Source of the DNA: Trichopria drosophilae
Taxonomy: Eukaryota; Arthropoda; Insecta; Hymenoptera; Diapriidae
Assembly: GCA_030407085.1 (NCBI GenBank)
Contig: CM059586.1
Coordinates: 16,882,001 to 16,946,000, forward strand
DNA: 64,000 nucleotides
Direction: 5' to 3'
Below, piece after piece: positions 48,291 through 60,100 of the stretch (the stretch's first letter is position 1; every line of letters begins with the position of its first letter). A program made the position numbers and the translations under genes. The notes beneath the pieces were generated by a model. It searched no databases. It had not been told where the DNA came from and worked only from the letters and a program-made list of their open reading frames with translations.

Positions 48291-49480
48291 TGGCTATAAG
48301 GGATATTACAAATAAAAATTCACTTTTATCGCCATTTTGTGTCATGCTCACTCAACCATAACCCTCCAGATGCTTTTGCTAGATACCAGCGTAATTCATT
48401 TTTCTGATCTATCGAATTGAAAAATTGACATAGTTATATTGTCAGAGAATGAAAGGTCAAAAGTTGCCTTCACTCGTGCAAGTAGCGGTATCTAATACGA
48501 TTCTATACATGAAATCGATCGAATATGGATGTCGGCAGGGATGGAAGAGGAATCTACATGCACGAGTGTACGAGAGACAACAGGCAATGTACTGTACATG
48601 GCAGGCATCGCACTCTCTTTGGCATTCGACCACGTGTTCGGACTATCGATGGGATTAGATATTGCCTCGCGCTTCCAGAATTAAGTTGGCCAAAGTACGT
48701 GCGGATTGCCTTTCGCAATCCCGCCGCGACTGCAGTCGATAACCCACTCGTTTTCCCTCTTATCTCTTCTCTTTTTCTCATTATTCTCCCTCCTTCATCC
48801 TCATTTTCCATGGCATAAAACCAATTTATCCCCTTTTTACTCCTCAATCCCGATAATGACTTTGAAATTACTTTTACACAAATCCTGTAAAATACCTATA
48901 ATTGCTCGGAACTTTTTAAAACAGAGCGCGGCCGCACCCGGATTATGTACCACTCCGATGACGAAAGTTATTTCACTTCCTCAATCAAATGTTGGTAAAG
49001 TCAATGAATCGCGGCTGTTTGATGCGGTATTCGTTAATTAAGACACCATCGGAAATTATCATACGGATATTTTTCATCTCAAGTTTACCGATTGGTCGAC
49101 AGGAAGCCGCAACCAGTGCCGAAGTTCAAATGGGTTTGGCTTTTGGCGGACTCGCTTGGTGGAATTCCGTTACTCTTACCGAAAGCTACCAGAAACGGGG
49201 GTAATGTAAATCAGACTTGTGTTGGGGTTCCGCCAAATGTCACTGAAAGTTCTTCCTGGATCAATTTCGGAAACGATGCATATGTATCCTGGTAGAAAAC
49301 ATTCTTTCCATTTTTTTTCGGTAGTCAGTCACATAATGCCGTCGTGAGTTTATTTATAACCGAATCGTTATATCCTTGCAAAATATTGTGAGGAAGGGGA
49401 AATTCAAAATTGCGGACTAATTTACACAAATTTATCGTATTGTAAAAAGTAACTATCTAGGGGGTTTCCGTTATCGAAGA
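48291..49480. other. GC-richer stretch without a recognised gene
   Basis: Between about 48440 and 49280 composition is more balanced, and overlapping frames occur on both strands (for example 48525-48818 plus and 48554-48847 minus). No domain, repeat or splice structure was convincing. A polypyrimidine tract at about 48755-48810 explains part of the frame. Confidence 0.45.
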
Positions 49481-49660
49481 TAGCGATTCTGGAGTTAATA
49501 TTTCAATATTCAAAATGCCGGATCCAATATGGCGGACTAATTTGACAAATTTATTGTGTGTTTAGAAATGGTTAACTGGAATGTTTTCGGATCGCAAATA
49601 ATGACTCTGAAGTTAATATTTCAAAATTCAAAATGATTTTTCATAAAAATGTGTATCTGT
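49481..49660 (+). repeat. Dispersed ATGGCGGATCC repeats
   Basis: Two units: TTCAAAATGCCGGATCCAAT with ATGGCGGACTAATTTG near 49510-49545, and AAATTCAAAATGATTTTTC near 49620. They directly abut the fold-back element at 49667. Confidence 0.75.
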
Positions 49661-49666
49661 GGTTTG

Positions 49667-50806
49667 GTGGACAAAACACAAAACGCACTCTTCAAAAACT
49701 CGACATTCCAAAACCAGACATTTCAAAATATACACATTAACCCTTTAACGCCCAAATGAACAGATTTTTTTCGTCAAGTTTCATTGTTCACAGCATTTTA
49801 ATATTTGGATTGCTTGACCATCATATCTTATGTTTTTAGGTCCGCTCTTTCAAATGCCGCTGCGAAAACATGTCATTTAACCTCACTTTTTTCAAGAAAA
49901 AGAAAAATAGTACCGAATTTTCTTGCCTTTTTTTTCACAAATTCGTATTTTTTGATAGGAAAATATTATTTTATCTTTTTGAAACCTTTCAAAAAAGTGA
50001 TCCCGATATCGAAAGAATAAGATCATGCACAAAAAAAAACTTTTTTTCAAGGTGGTGGATTCAAAATGGCGTCTCAATGAATGCTTTTTTTCTCGATTTA
50101 TAAATTACTGTCTTTACATGTTTTTTTTCGTGTTTTCTAAAGTAAAATATCAGATATGGGGGTTTTGGAGGTCGCTAGTTACGATTGTGATGCCAGAATT
50201 GCAAAGTACAAAATGGCGGATCCAATATGGCCGATATTTAAATCTGAATTCGTTGTTTCTTACTCAAATGACCCGGGAATTTCATTTATTGAAAATTTTT
50301 CATTTATTTCATTTTTCTTGAAAAAAAATGAGTTTAAATCACAATCGTAATTTTCTCAGCAATCGAAAAAAAAATCTGTTCATTTTGGCGTTAAATGGTT
50401 AAAAAACCAGACATTTAAAAAAACCCGACATTTCACTACATAAAAAAGTGGGTGCAAAACCCGAAAACTTACAAAACAGATACTTAAAAAACCAGACATT
50501 TTAAAAAATAAACTCTAAAAAACCAGCCATTTAACAAAATACACATTAAAAAACCAGACATTTCAAGTTGCACACGTCTTTTGAGCGTCTGTTTCTTGAA
50601 ATATCGGGTTTTTGAACATCTGTTATTTTAAATGAACGGTTTTTCAATATCTCTATTTTGAAATGTTTGGTGTTTAAATGTCTACATTTTAAAATGTCTG
50701 TTTTTTAAATGTCTGGTTTTTGAATGTCCGTATTTTCAAATGTCGGATTTTTGAATGTCTTTGAATGTCTTGGTTTTGTAATTTGTCGAGTTTTTTAGGT
50801 GCACCC
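49667..50806. mobile_element. Fold-back element of the CCGACA/TGTCGG family, interrupted
   Basis: The left arm (49667-49737 and 50399-50575) has AAAACCAGACATTTCAAAAT repeated with spacers such as ATACACATTAAAA. The right arm (50575-50806) carries the inverse words TGTCTGGTTTTTGAA and TTTGAAATGTTTGG, ending TAGGTGCACCC. Its left arm is split by the TTAA element at 49741-50398. No coding was seen. Confidence 0.85.
49741..50398. mobile_element. TTAA-flanked piggyBac-like element inside the fold-back element
   Basis: TTAA lies at 49737-49740 and 50399-50402. The inward ends CCCTTTAACGCCCAAATGAA and CCATTTAACGCCAAAATGAA match at 18 of 20 positions, continuing through CAGATTTTTTT. The interior carries GGAGGTCGCTAGTTACG and ACAAAATGGCGGATCCAATA. 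The empty target is preserved in a neighbouring unit at about 50531-50556, which reads TACACATTAAAAAACCAGAC without interruption. The element is 658 bp with no transposase. Confidence 0.93.
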
Positions 50807-50944
50807 AATACGTAGACTTTCTCACCAGAATCGTATGCAAATCTGTTTTCCAACTTATATTGCAGAATAGTAATTTTTCCAATTTTTTTCGGTTTCGCTA
50901 TACAATTTCTTACAGTATAGCGACTCAGAAAACTCCCATATAGG

Positions 50945-51007
50945 AATTTTTATGAAAATTCGACAATTTTTATGAAAATTCGACAATTTTTATGAAAATT
51001 CGACAAT
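50945..51007. repeat. 20-bp tandem repeat, 3 units
   Basis: TTTTTATGAAAATTCGACAA is repeated three times exactly. Confidence 0.95.
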
Positions 51008-51024
51008 TTTTAAAAAATGAATCC

Positions 51025-51200
51025 TCGATATTGGATCCGCCATTTTGAATTTTGAAATTTTAACTTCAGATTCCTTATCAGCGACCCAAAACATCCTCGT
51101 GTAATAAGACAGAGGCAAAGTGAAGGAATTTTCACATTTTTGTTCACCATATTGAATCCGTCATTTTGAAATTTGAAATGTTAACATCAGATTCTTGATA
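51025..51200 (-). repeat. Dispersed ATGGCGGATCC repeats, inverted
   Basis: ATTGGATCCGCCATTTTGAA and ATATTGAATCCGTCATTTTG are two reverse-oriented units, each followed by a CAGATTC...AGCGACCC-like block. Confidence 0.8.
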
Positions 51201-54200
51201 TCAGAGGCTTATTAAAGCGACTCCAAAAATCGTAATGTACCATATTATTTTTAAATCACGCCACAAGAAAAATGTGCGCGTTTGGGAACCACTTTTCCAG
51301 CGAAAACTCTTGCAGAGGAAAGTTAATCTTGGTCAATTACAACAAACAATTCCTGCATTTTTATGTAAGATATGTCCCCAGCGAAACGTTGACCGATATG
51401 ACATTCAGTGTAATATGTCCGTTTTTACAAATTTGAGTGCTATTCTGGCTTTTTCTGAGTACAGAGTTACTTGGTGATTTACAAAGCAGACGCAACGTGC
51501 ATCCTCTGGGAATCGTGGACAAGAATTTCCTCCTGCATCGCTTCATCGCCATGTAGTTTGGAGCGCGGACTCTCCTTACCAATTAGTCCCAGCTAATTAA
51601 CAGCGTGTGGTTCATTTCTCTTATATATGAGGCACTGTACACCTGCATATATGCGAATTCATGGTTTAATTATGGTCATTCAATGGCGAAGTCGACGCTG
51701 TTATAAAAAGTTTACGTTTAGTTGCATTACACGTGCCGGACTGAGACGTCTAATTGGAAATTAAGTCGATTGTTACATGAATACCAAGTTTGAAATAAAA
51801 AACGTTTTTTATTTTTTACCTATGTGGAATGAATATAATTTAAGGGAAAGTTTGACCGTCTGCAGCAATAAAAAGTGGCCGGAAACACATTTCGTGTAAA
51901 GTAAAGATGACAGATGATGTCATACTTGAGGAACGGATTTAATTGGCTTGGAATTACTACAGAAGAGTATTCAGCTTTAAAGTGTTTTACAAAATAAATG
52001 TTAGGAAAAAATATTCTGCAAACAGTAAAGTAACGGAGAGTCAACATCAAAATATTAATTCATTAACGTCACAATTGTTCCTTTCTGCAGGTCCTACTTC
52101 AGTCGCGTAGGTCATTTAAAATAAAAATAAACTACTATTTTTAAAAGTATCTTTACTACTACTTTCATGAGTGCTTTTTCTAATGACATTGTCAAAATGT
52201 GATCAAAAATAATATTTAGACTAAATGAAGGAAAAATATTTAAAAACTATTAATTTTTCCAGGTAATTTTTTTAAATTTGACATTTATATCGGACAACAG
52301 AACTCGACTGAATGTATTAAAAATTGATGATGATAAAGTTGATTTGTTAGAACGTATAATATGCAAAATGACAGTTTTAGTATCCCGAAGTTTTCGGAAA
52401 TTGGACATTACAGGATTTCATTCAAGTTTACACAGAAATAGAATATTTTTATGTATTTATATTAATCGCTAATTACGAATAAGTGAAGGCAATATTTAAA
52501 TTCTAAATCGCTAATCCATAGGTTATGAGATTGAACTAAAAAAATACCATGATATGCCTTCTTAAACTCTTTTTAATGAAAATGTTTGTTGAAATTACAG
52601 TTAGTCATTGATTTTACAATATTAAATATTTCTATGTATTTTCTTTGGGTTTTACTGTTTTCCGTTTTTTTCTTCTTTTCCTAATCTTTTTTTGTGCTGT
52701 TCTGTAAATTGTAGGACTTTTCGAAAAATAATATTTTTCTAAATAATTAAAAATAAAAAGTATAAAAAAACATTTAACTACTTGTGTTATTTATTCATTT
52801 TTAGTTGTTACTTTCTCAATTATAAAGTAGGAATTTAATTTACAATGTCAAACACGAATTTTGTTGTCTTTAAATAAATTTAAATTAACAATATAAATTT
52901 TGATTAATTTTTCTAGGTCAAAACGCAATTTTTTTAGTTAAAAATTAAAATTCCCTATTCTCCAACCTTTGTCGTGATTTTTGTTTTCTATTTTTATAAA
53001 AAAAATCTTCCCTCCACGGGCTCTACCCTCGAATAACACAATTAAAGAGAGGGAAACATTTTTTAAAAATTGACTCACCAAATTGTGTTGGAAAATTTCT
53101 CGATTTATAACAAAAAAAAAGAATTAGACAATTGAAATCAAACTATTTTTTTAAGGACAAACCCACAATTTTATGAAACCAAAAACTCTGTTTCTTTCGT
53201 TTAAAAAATAAAGGTTCCGCCCACTAGCTTCATTCCCTAATACTGAATTTAAGTTAATAAAAAATCGAATATCATTGACCTAGTTTGTTTTACAAGTCAG
53301 AAGTGCGATGTCAAGCTGTTTTTATAAACATTTTTAGACGTGTAAACATGATTACCGAATGTTTATCGTAAGTTTGATGGAAACGATAGCAAATGACCTT
53401 GACATTGAGGCCAAAACAAGTCTTCCCCCTGAAGAAGAAGAATGTGGCGTACTGCCGCGAACTTGTTTACCTAATTCAACAAACAAGCCAATCAGTGTTT
53501 CATTTTCTTTCAGTGTATTATTCTGTAGTCTAGTAGTTCATAAAATCAGAACAGTTAATAAATTCAGATTGTATACTATTACATGTAATTGAAATTGAAA
53601 TATTTTAACTGAAATGTCAAAAAGAAAACAAGTAAAAATGATTCAATCCATTCAAGAAGTTTTCACGTCCTTTTTAGTAATTTAAACAGTTTAATTAAAC
53701 ACAAAAGTTGCGTTTTGACAAAGAAAAATTGTTCAATAAATATTTTTGTTATTTTGTTTTGAAAAATTTGGAATTTTTCCGACGAAATGTGCGATATCGA
53801 TTTTTGTTATAAATTTTCATATTTATTTAGGAGAGAATTTAACATTTTTTCGAGAAATAATAAAATCTGGAATATGTCGAAAGAGAGTAGGATTAGAGGG
53901 ATTTAATTGGAAGTAAAGTCCCTTGTGATCGAGTACTAAAACATATTAAAAAATGGTAGACATCGGAGAGTATGTAGGCGCCAAATAATTGGATGGTATT
54001 TTGCGTTTTACCAATATACATTAGGTTCAAACAATCACCGACAAGTGGTGAAAGTCTCATTTATTAAAATCAAACACATTTTACAATTGAAGTAAAATTG
54101 CAATATTTGTTCGGGTAAATTGTAATTTTTTTTTGTTAGCGCTTGGTAAGTTGTACTTGATTAATAATAGAGCCTTTCTTTATACTATTTTTTTTTTTTA

Positions 54201-56137
54201 AATAGAGTTAAGTCTAGACCTATAGTCATCTAAAAGACATTCCAAAAGTACTCTTTGGAATTGGAAAAATATGTAAAATAATTGCAAATATAACCATTAC
54301 AAATTAAAAGAAGGGAACTGGAACAGCGCGTTGCAATCCGAAATGAACAAAGGAAACTTTTGACATACCATTGTTTTCGTGTTGTTGAATTGAATGTTGT
54401 TTACAGAAAACAGAAATTGTCAATGTTATATGAAAATATTAATTCAGAAAGTCAGTTTTGAACTTTCAAGGACTATCCAAAAACTATTCGACTGCAGTGT
54501 ACCTTATAAACTACAAACATATAGATATAAATGGTAGTCCTGGATATCACCTAAGTGTTTTGAAACGACTTATTCGTTTATATGAAATGGTTTCGGTTTC
54601 TAGTATTTGCGCTTAGATCGCCTCAGTCTTGACGCCATCTAGTAGGATTTGACGTAGCTGGCCCAATCAGCTGCTTATAACTTTTAATCAATAGGTAGTG
54701 TAACTGTAGGCGTAGATAACCAACCTTATGCCAACCGAAATGTGTCGAAATCTGGCAATTTTGTATTCGGTAAATTTAACTTAAAAGTTAGGGACTTCCC
54801 ATATTAGTAACAAATATGTAAAGGTGCATAGTTGAGTAATTTTACTTTACATGACTATTAATATTTCTGTATAATATAAGGAATTGTTAAAAGTGCAATT
54901 ATAGTACTAATAACAAAACAAATCAGGATCATGCCTTTATATACGAATTGTAAACGAATGTCCTGTAAAATCTACTAAAATTGTTTAATTTTTCTTAAAT
55001 TCTTAATTATAATTAATAACGATTTAATCGGGTTTAACATATATTTATGTTTAATTTAATGAAAAACATATTTTAAATAAGTTATTTTAATTTGATATGA
55101 ATAACCAATCGTTTGATTTACAATTTATCACCAAAAATCCACATCGTTTTTCTAAACTCGAACGTACTAATAATTGTTTTTAAAGGAATACAATTTTTGT
55201 TTGGACTTTCAAGTGATGTAAAAAGGAAAACGATCCTTTGTTTAGTAATGCAATAGTTTGCACAAAAATTGTTTCCTTTTTTTCATATTTTGAAGATTTA
55301 ATCAACAAAAATATCGAATTGGGAAGTCCAGTTTCTACAACTTGTAATTTTAATTTTACATATACTGTCATAAACTTGATTACTTCATTTTCTACAGTAA
55401 CTCTCTGCAAGAATATTAATGCACGTTGCACTTAAATATAAAACAGGTGAATTAAACCAGAATTTCCCATGGATACTCGGAGTCTACTTACCACTCGGTG
55501 TAAGCTATAATTCCATATTAGTATTACAGCTTGCATGGGGCTGGTTCACGGTATTTATGTATCATCACGTAATAATTCAATTACCACCACTTCAATTTTG
55601 CAGTTGTGTAAATTTAAATTAAATTCATGCACGAAATTGCCGTGTGTAATTTACAATATTGATCGGCTTTGTTATTTTCATTGGCGAGGTAAGATGTAGG
55701 AGAGCATTGTTCCCGTTTATATTCAGGACACGTTTTGCGGTACACCGATTATCGGTAAATTCACGCTGTAAGTGTTATATGCCTTATTATAATGTCTTCC
55801 TACAGACTGAGATTACTAGTAGTATGAACTTTTGTTATTTCTTTGCATTAGAATTATATAAATAAGTATTGCTCGAAGAATTTAGTAAAATAAAAATGGA
55901 GACAAATATTATGGTACTATTTCATTTTTTAAGATGCTAATATGAGAACAGGCTATTAAAATATAAAAATTTGCTAGAAATGGTAGGTAAAAATTTCTCC
56001 CGCTTAATCTTAAAATGTATTTGTTAGAATTTAACAGTTAGAAATTAATTTTTATGAAAAGAGAATTATTAAATTTTCTAGATCAATTTCTGTTAGATTA
56101 TTTTCTTTGTGCTTTTTTTAATTCACTAAAGAAAACG
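51201..56137. other. Five kilobases without a recognisable gene
   Basis: There is a slightly GC-richer patch at about 51480-51780 and another at about 53395-53470, neither with a recognised domain. The rest is AT-rich with chance frames (for example 55180-55435 on both strands). Confidence 0.55.
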
Positions 56138-56342
56138 CGGGTACATGTCAAAAAACCGAATTTCAAAAATCCGAAACATTGAAAAATCTAAATTTAAACA
56201 GCTGACATTGTTGTTTTCAAGAATATTACAGTTTTATGACTCATTGGCTTTTTGACAGTCATCGTTTTTTGAGTGTCGGCTTTTTAATGTCGAGTTATCA
56301 ATGTTTCGGATTTTTGAAATTCGGGTTTTTGAGGTGTTCCCG
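56138..56342. mobile_element. Fold-back element of the CCGACA/TGTCGG family
   Basis: The left arm CAAAAAACCGAATTTCAAAA, ATCCGAAACATTGA is mirrored by the right arm TCAATGTTTCGGATTTTTGA, AATTCGGGTTTTTGAGG. The central part has CTTTTTGACAGTC and GTGTCGGCTTTTTAATGTCG. It is bounded by CGGGTAC and GTTCCCG. Confidence 0.82.
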
Positions 56343-56849
56343 AAAAAGCCAATTATTAAGAAAAAATTAAAAATATTTGATAAATCAACTTATATGATAA
56401 TTCATCGTATCCCATTAGCATCTTTTACTTGAAAAAGACTCTAATCTGCAAAATAAATACATATCACCGTCATATGAGGAATCGTCGGGAAATAGTCCAT
56501 TTCTATAATGGGCGCGGAAAGTCACGCCTGAGCCCTAGAAGAGTCACGATTACGACTAGCGGCGGCAAGAACAACTACATTACATTCGCGCTTTGTCTAT
56601 TCCGTTACAAAATACATCGATTCAGCCTATACTCCAATGAAAAATGCTTTTGAATATTGAATTAAGATAAATGTAGTATGTTATAAGCTTTAACGGAAAT
56701 TCTTTATTTAATTTTCAAATAATATCCGCCAAGTATTGTTTTTCTGCGGCAATTGCCTTAAGGAGTCGCATTATGATATTTTCGATTTTCAATTTGTTAG
56801 AGAGCGTTGAAAATGATCTACAAATGTCGTCATCTTAGACGTTAATGGG
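56343..56849. other. Stretch without a gene; one possible TTAA element end at its right edge
   Basis: At 56834-56853 the sequence reads, inverted, TTAACCCATTAACGTCTAAG, like the right end of the TTAA elements. No matching left end was found upstream. A GC-richer patch at about 56500-56580 was not recognised. Confidence 0.4.
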
Positions 56850-56853
56850 TTAA

Positions 56854-57545
56854 GGGGAGGTAAACCATTTACAACTGAGGGGAAAACAAATGAAAAAATG
56901 AAATAGGAAAAGACTAGAAACGGAATCAAATCGTCATTTCAAATGAAATTAAACTAAAGGAAGTGAAAATGGAGAGAAAATTCAAAAAACAGTAGAACAA
57001 CTGAGTGCAAAATATAAAAACCTGTGAAGAAAGAAGTAAAGAAAAAGTATTAATAAGAAATAGTAAAAATTACCAGTAAGAAAATAAAACACACGAAATA
57101 ATGTGAATGGGATAAGACGAAATGATAGAAGTAAAGGAAAATCTAAAGAAAGAAAAGTAAACAGGGAAAATCGCATGAAGAGAAAAAAAGACTAGCAAAA
57201 AGTTACAGTTGAAAGATAAAAGAAAATAATAACAGGAAAAATACAACTGAAATTATGGCAGTAAAAATAAAACAGAAAAGTAAAAGAAATATTACAAAAG
57301 GAAATGAAATAAATAAGAATAAATTTGTGAATGGGCGGTGACGAAAATGGGAAGTGCGGATAAAGAATACAGGAAGGAATGATACAAAAGAATTGAAAAA
57401 GTAAACAAAGAGAAAGAAGAGACAGAAAAGGCAATACAATAAATTTACATGGGGAATACAGAAGTGGAAACATAAGGAAAGACGTGACAATGAAAAACAA
57501 AAGAATCGGGACGAAACAGGAAAATAAAATAAAAGGAAGAGTTCG
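56854..57545 (+). repeat. Purine-rich low-complexity tract
   Basis: The plus strand is dominated by A and G (GAAAATGGAGAGAAAATTC-like). The complementary strand therefore yields long frames of Phe/Ser/Leu (57192-57500 and 57203-57652), which are not accepted as genes. Confidence 0.8.
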
Positions 57546-58605
57546 AAATAATTAACGATTGTTGATATAGCTGGATTGTGTACTGATGGTTGCACAAACC
57601 TTATTTTGTTTTTTTCTATTATGTATATTTTGTTTATTATTACACATGTCAATTTTGATGTTTCAGAAATTTTGCCAATCTTTTTTAGCCGTTGTGCAAC
57701 AAAGTCTTGTTTTTCCTCTGGGTTATAAAATTTTCTTTCGAAAGCATATAGTCAGTCGAAAAAAGAAAGTCTACCGGATTGTTGCCGCTCATCGTAAATT
57801 CGCTGATCCAGGGGTGAGAAATGGCCGAAATCATATGTGAACGGGCCACTGAGCAAACGATCGAACCAGCTTCGCAAAGTTGCTGAACGAGCGCTTGAAA
57901 ATGCTTGTAAATTGTGTAAAGAACCGTAGGATCGGCATTACTTCGCACCCTACCCATTCATTCCAAAAATATGGCAGATTGACTCTTTTCATTTTTACTA
58001 AGTCCATCATTTTTTAAGAAACACTTGCCTTAAAGGCGCCAGTTACAGAATTGAAAGAAAAACAATTTTTCATTCAATTAGGTGCTTTTCCGAAAAAACG
58101 AGTATTTTTAGGCTTTTAGTTAGTTTAATTTTGTTACATGTAAATAATTAATTTCCAAGATAATAAATTATTGGTGAAGTCTTATATACAAAGAAAATAA
58201 AATTAATTTCAGGAAGAATTTTTCAAAAATTTTAAATCAAAATATAGAAACCTATTTTTGAAAAAAATTATAGAAGCAAATAAATCTAGTTGAATTAGCC
58301 AAAGTATCTACTTAATTGAAGTAGTCTCTAAATTCGAATAAGTAAAATTTTTAATTGTTTTTTACGTGAACACATTTGTCACTTATAAATAAATGAAATA
58401 ATTGTTATCTTTACTTTATAAGTAAAGAAAATAATAGTTTTCCTTCTAAAATAAATAAAATTATACTTATTTACTAAATAAGTTAGATGCGCATACGTAC
58501 AAATTGTTCTCTAACGGAAAGGTCTAAGAAAAAACTCTTTTCAGGTCATGAATTGACAGAGCGTTGCTCATTTTGGAAGGTTAGGGAAATTTCCAATGTT
58601 TATAT
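57546..58605. other. Stretch without a recognisable gene
   Basis: A slightly GC-richer patch at about 57770-57950 has short frames on both strands; nothing was recognised. The rest is AT-rich. Confidence 0.5.
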
Positions 58606-58619
58606 ATGACAAATTTATT

Positions 58620-58815
58620 TCTTGATGCAGTAGGCATGAAATAGGTGTTTTACTCCCACAAATGAGGGTGTAAAATTACCATTTTACGCCTACTGCATCA
58701 AAAAACGATATTTGAATCTCAAGCGTAGAATTTGCATTCATGAAACTCGAGCGGGCTTTGCCGTCTCTCGGGTTCTATTGTCGAGGCGTAAAACTCCATT
58801 TTACGCCCTTGATTC
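58620..58815. repeat. Inverted-repeat segment, TTGATGCAGTAGGC type
   Basis: TTGATGCAGTAGGCATGAAA at about 58623 is answered by TTTTACGCCTACTGCATCAA at about 58682. A further GGCGTAAAACTCCATTTTAC follows near 58785. The words resemble those at 20985-21365, suggesting one degenerate family. Confidence 0.6.
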
Positions 58816-58869
58816 AAAAATAAATATTATTTTGTGATACTTGATTAATCGATGCTGATTTAATTATAT

Positions 58870-59215
58870 ATACAAATGGATGTGGTTTGATTTTCAAAAA
58901 ACCGTGCGCCATATTGGATCCGTCATTTTGAATTTTCAAAATCTGACTTCAAATTCGTAATGAGGAACCTCAAAAACCAGTAGCTACCAAATGTCATGAA
59001 AATTCACAATTTTTTAAAGAATTCAGATACTACGTTTTATTTGTGTAAAAGAAAAAATTGTCTGACTGCAATTTTTGGACCGCCATCTTGAAATTTTAAA
59101 AAGTAGTATGTTTCGGAAATTCCAAGTTTAGACTTGGTGGACGCGATATTTTAAGCCTTTATGCGTTTATCGGTACACTTTCCTGTCGGAAAAATGTATT
59201 TTTAAGAAAAAAGTT
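58870..59215 (-). repeat. Dispersed repeat unit, also present at 60680-60960
   Basis: It contains GCGCCATATTGGATCCGTCA, TTTTGAATTTTCAAAATCTG, CGCCATCTTGAAATTTTAAA, ATTCCAAGTTTAGACTTGG and GATATTTTAAGCCTTTA. The 60680-60960 copy follows the same order with two internal gaps. The first part is the ATGGCGGATCC motif in inverted orientation. Confidence 0.85.
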
Positions 59216-60100
59216 TAAAAAATCTGATATTTTGCAAAAAAAATGGCCGTATCTTTTCGAATTTGCATTTTTTTGCAATTGTGACTTCAGAATCTGAAAG
59301 AGCGAGCGTCATACCATAATAAATGGTTCTACCAATTTTTTTGGTTTACGTAATCATATTGAAATACTGTGTGGAATATTGCATTCAAAATGTGTCTCTC
59401 CCGTCCTTAGAGGATTTGCATATTTTGTAATTTCCAGTCACTTTCATAACTATTATTATTTTTTAAAAATCCATTTTGTATATTTCTCTATTGTATGCTT
59501 TTTGGCAGGGTATTTAAATTATACGAAAAAAAATTCACGACCTGGTTAAAGTTAATATTCCTCTTTGTTCCACTTATGCTATTCATATATTTGCTAATAA
59601 AATAGAACATTCAGCAACTTTGATGAAATATATTTGCTTTATGAACGTACCATAATTAGTAATTACTACGTCGTTTATATGCAAGTTTATACGTTTCAAC
59701 GGTTTTCGTACTATTTTCAAAATTTCCCATAAGTCAATACGTGCGTCGCATCAGCAAAGTGTTGCACCTCGTGAGAATGTGTAAGAGAGCGTGCGTGCAA
59801 GCAGGCCGCGTAGCAAAGCATCGTCGTAAATGGCGAATTCTTCAGGTTACGAGAAGATTGAATTTTGATTTATTTTCCATACGTTTGAAGTTTTATTAAA
59901 TTTTATCAAAACTTGTTACGAGCTTTTTGTTACAATATTTCGACGAACTCCTGACAGAAAAAAATAATAATCTATTCATAAAAAAATATTTGATTAGATC
60001 AAATAAGTTTATCTGCGGTAAGTAGAAAATAGTGTGGTTTATAGTAGCGTTGTTCGGACAATTACTCTAAAAATTAGGTTATAAAATATTTATTACATAT
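59216..60100. other. Stretch without a recognisable gene
   Basis: AT-rich with a small GC-richer patch at about 59740-59835. A block at about 60001-60065 (AAATAAGTTTATCTGC) is the inverse of one at about 61195-61280. Confidence 0.5.

Noticed and set aside
48525..48847. Overlapping 97-codon frames on both strands
   Set aside because: Neither has recognisable motifs, and a polypyrimidine tract explains part of the length. It is kept only as a GC-richer stretch.
57192..57652. Long minus-strand frames (up to 149 codons) rich in Phe, Leu and Ser that resemble a membrane protein
   Set aside because: They are the complement of a purine-rich low-complexity tract, and two overlapping frames have the same skew. 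No domain or conserved pattern is visible.
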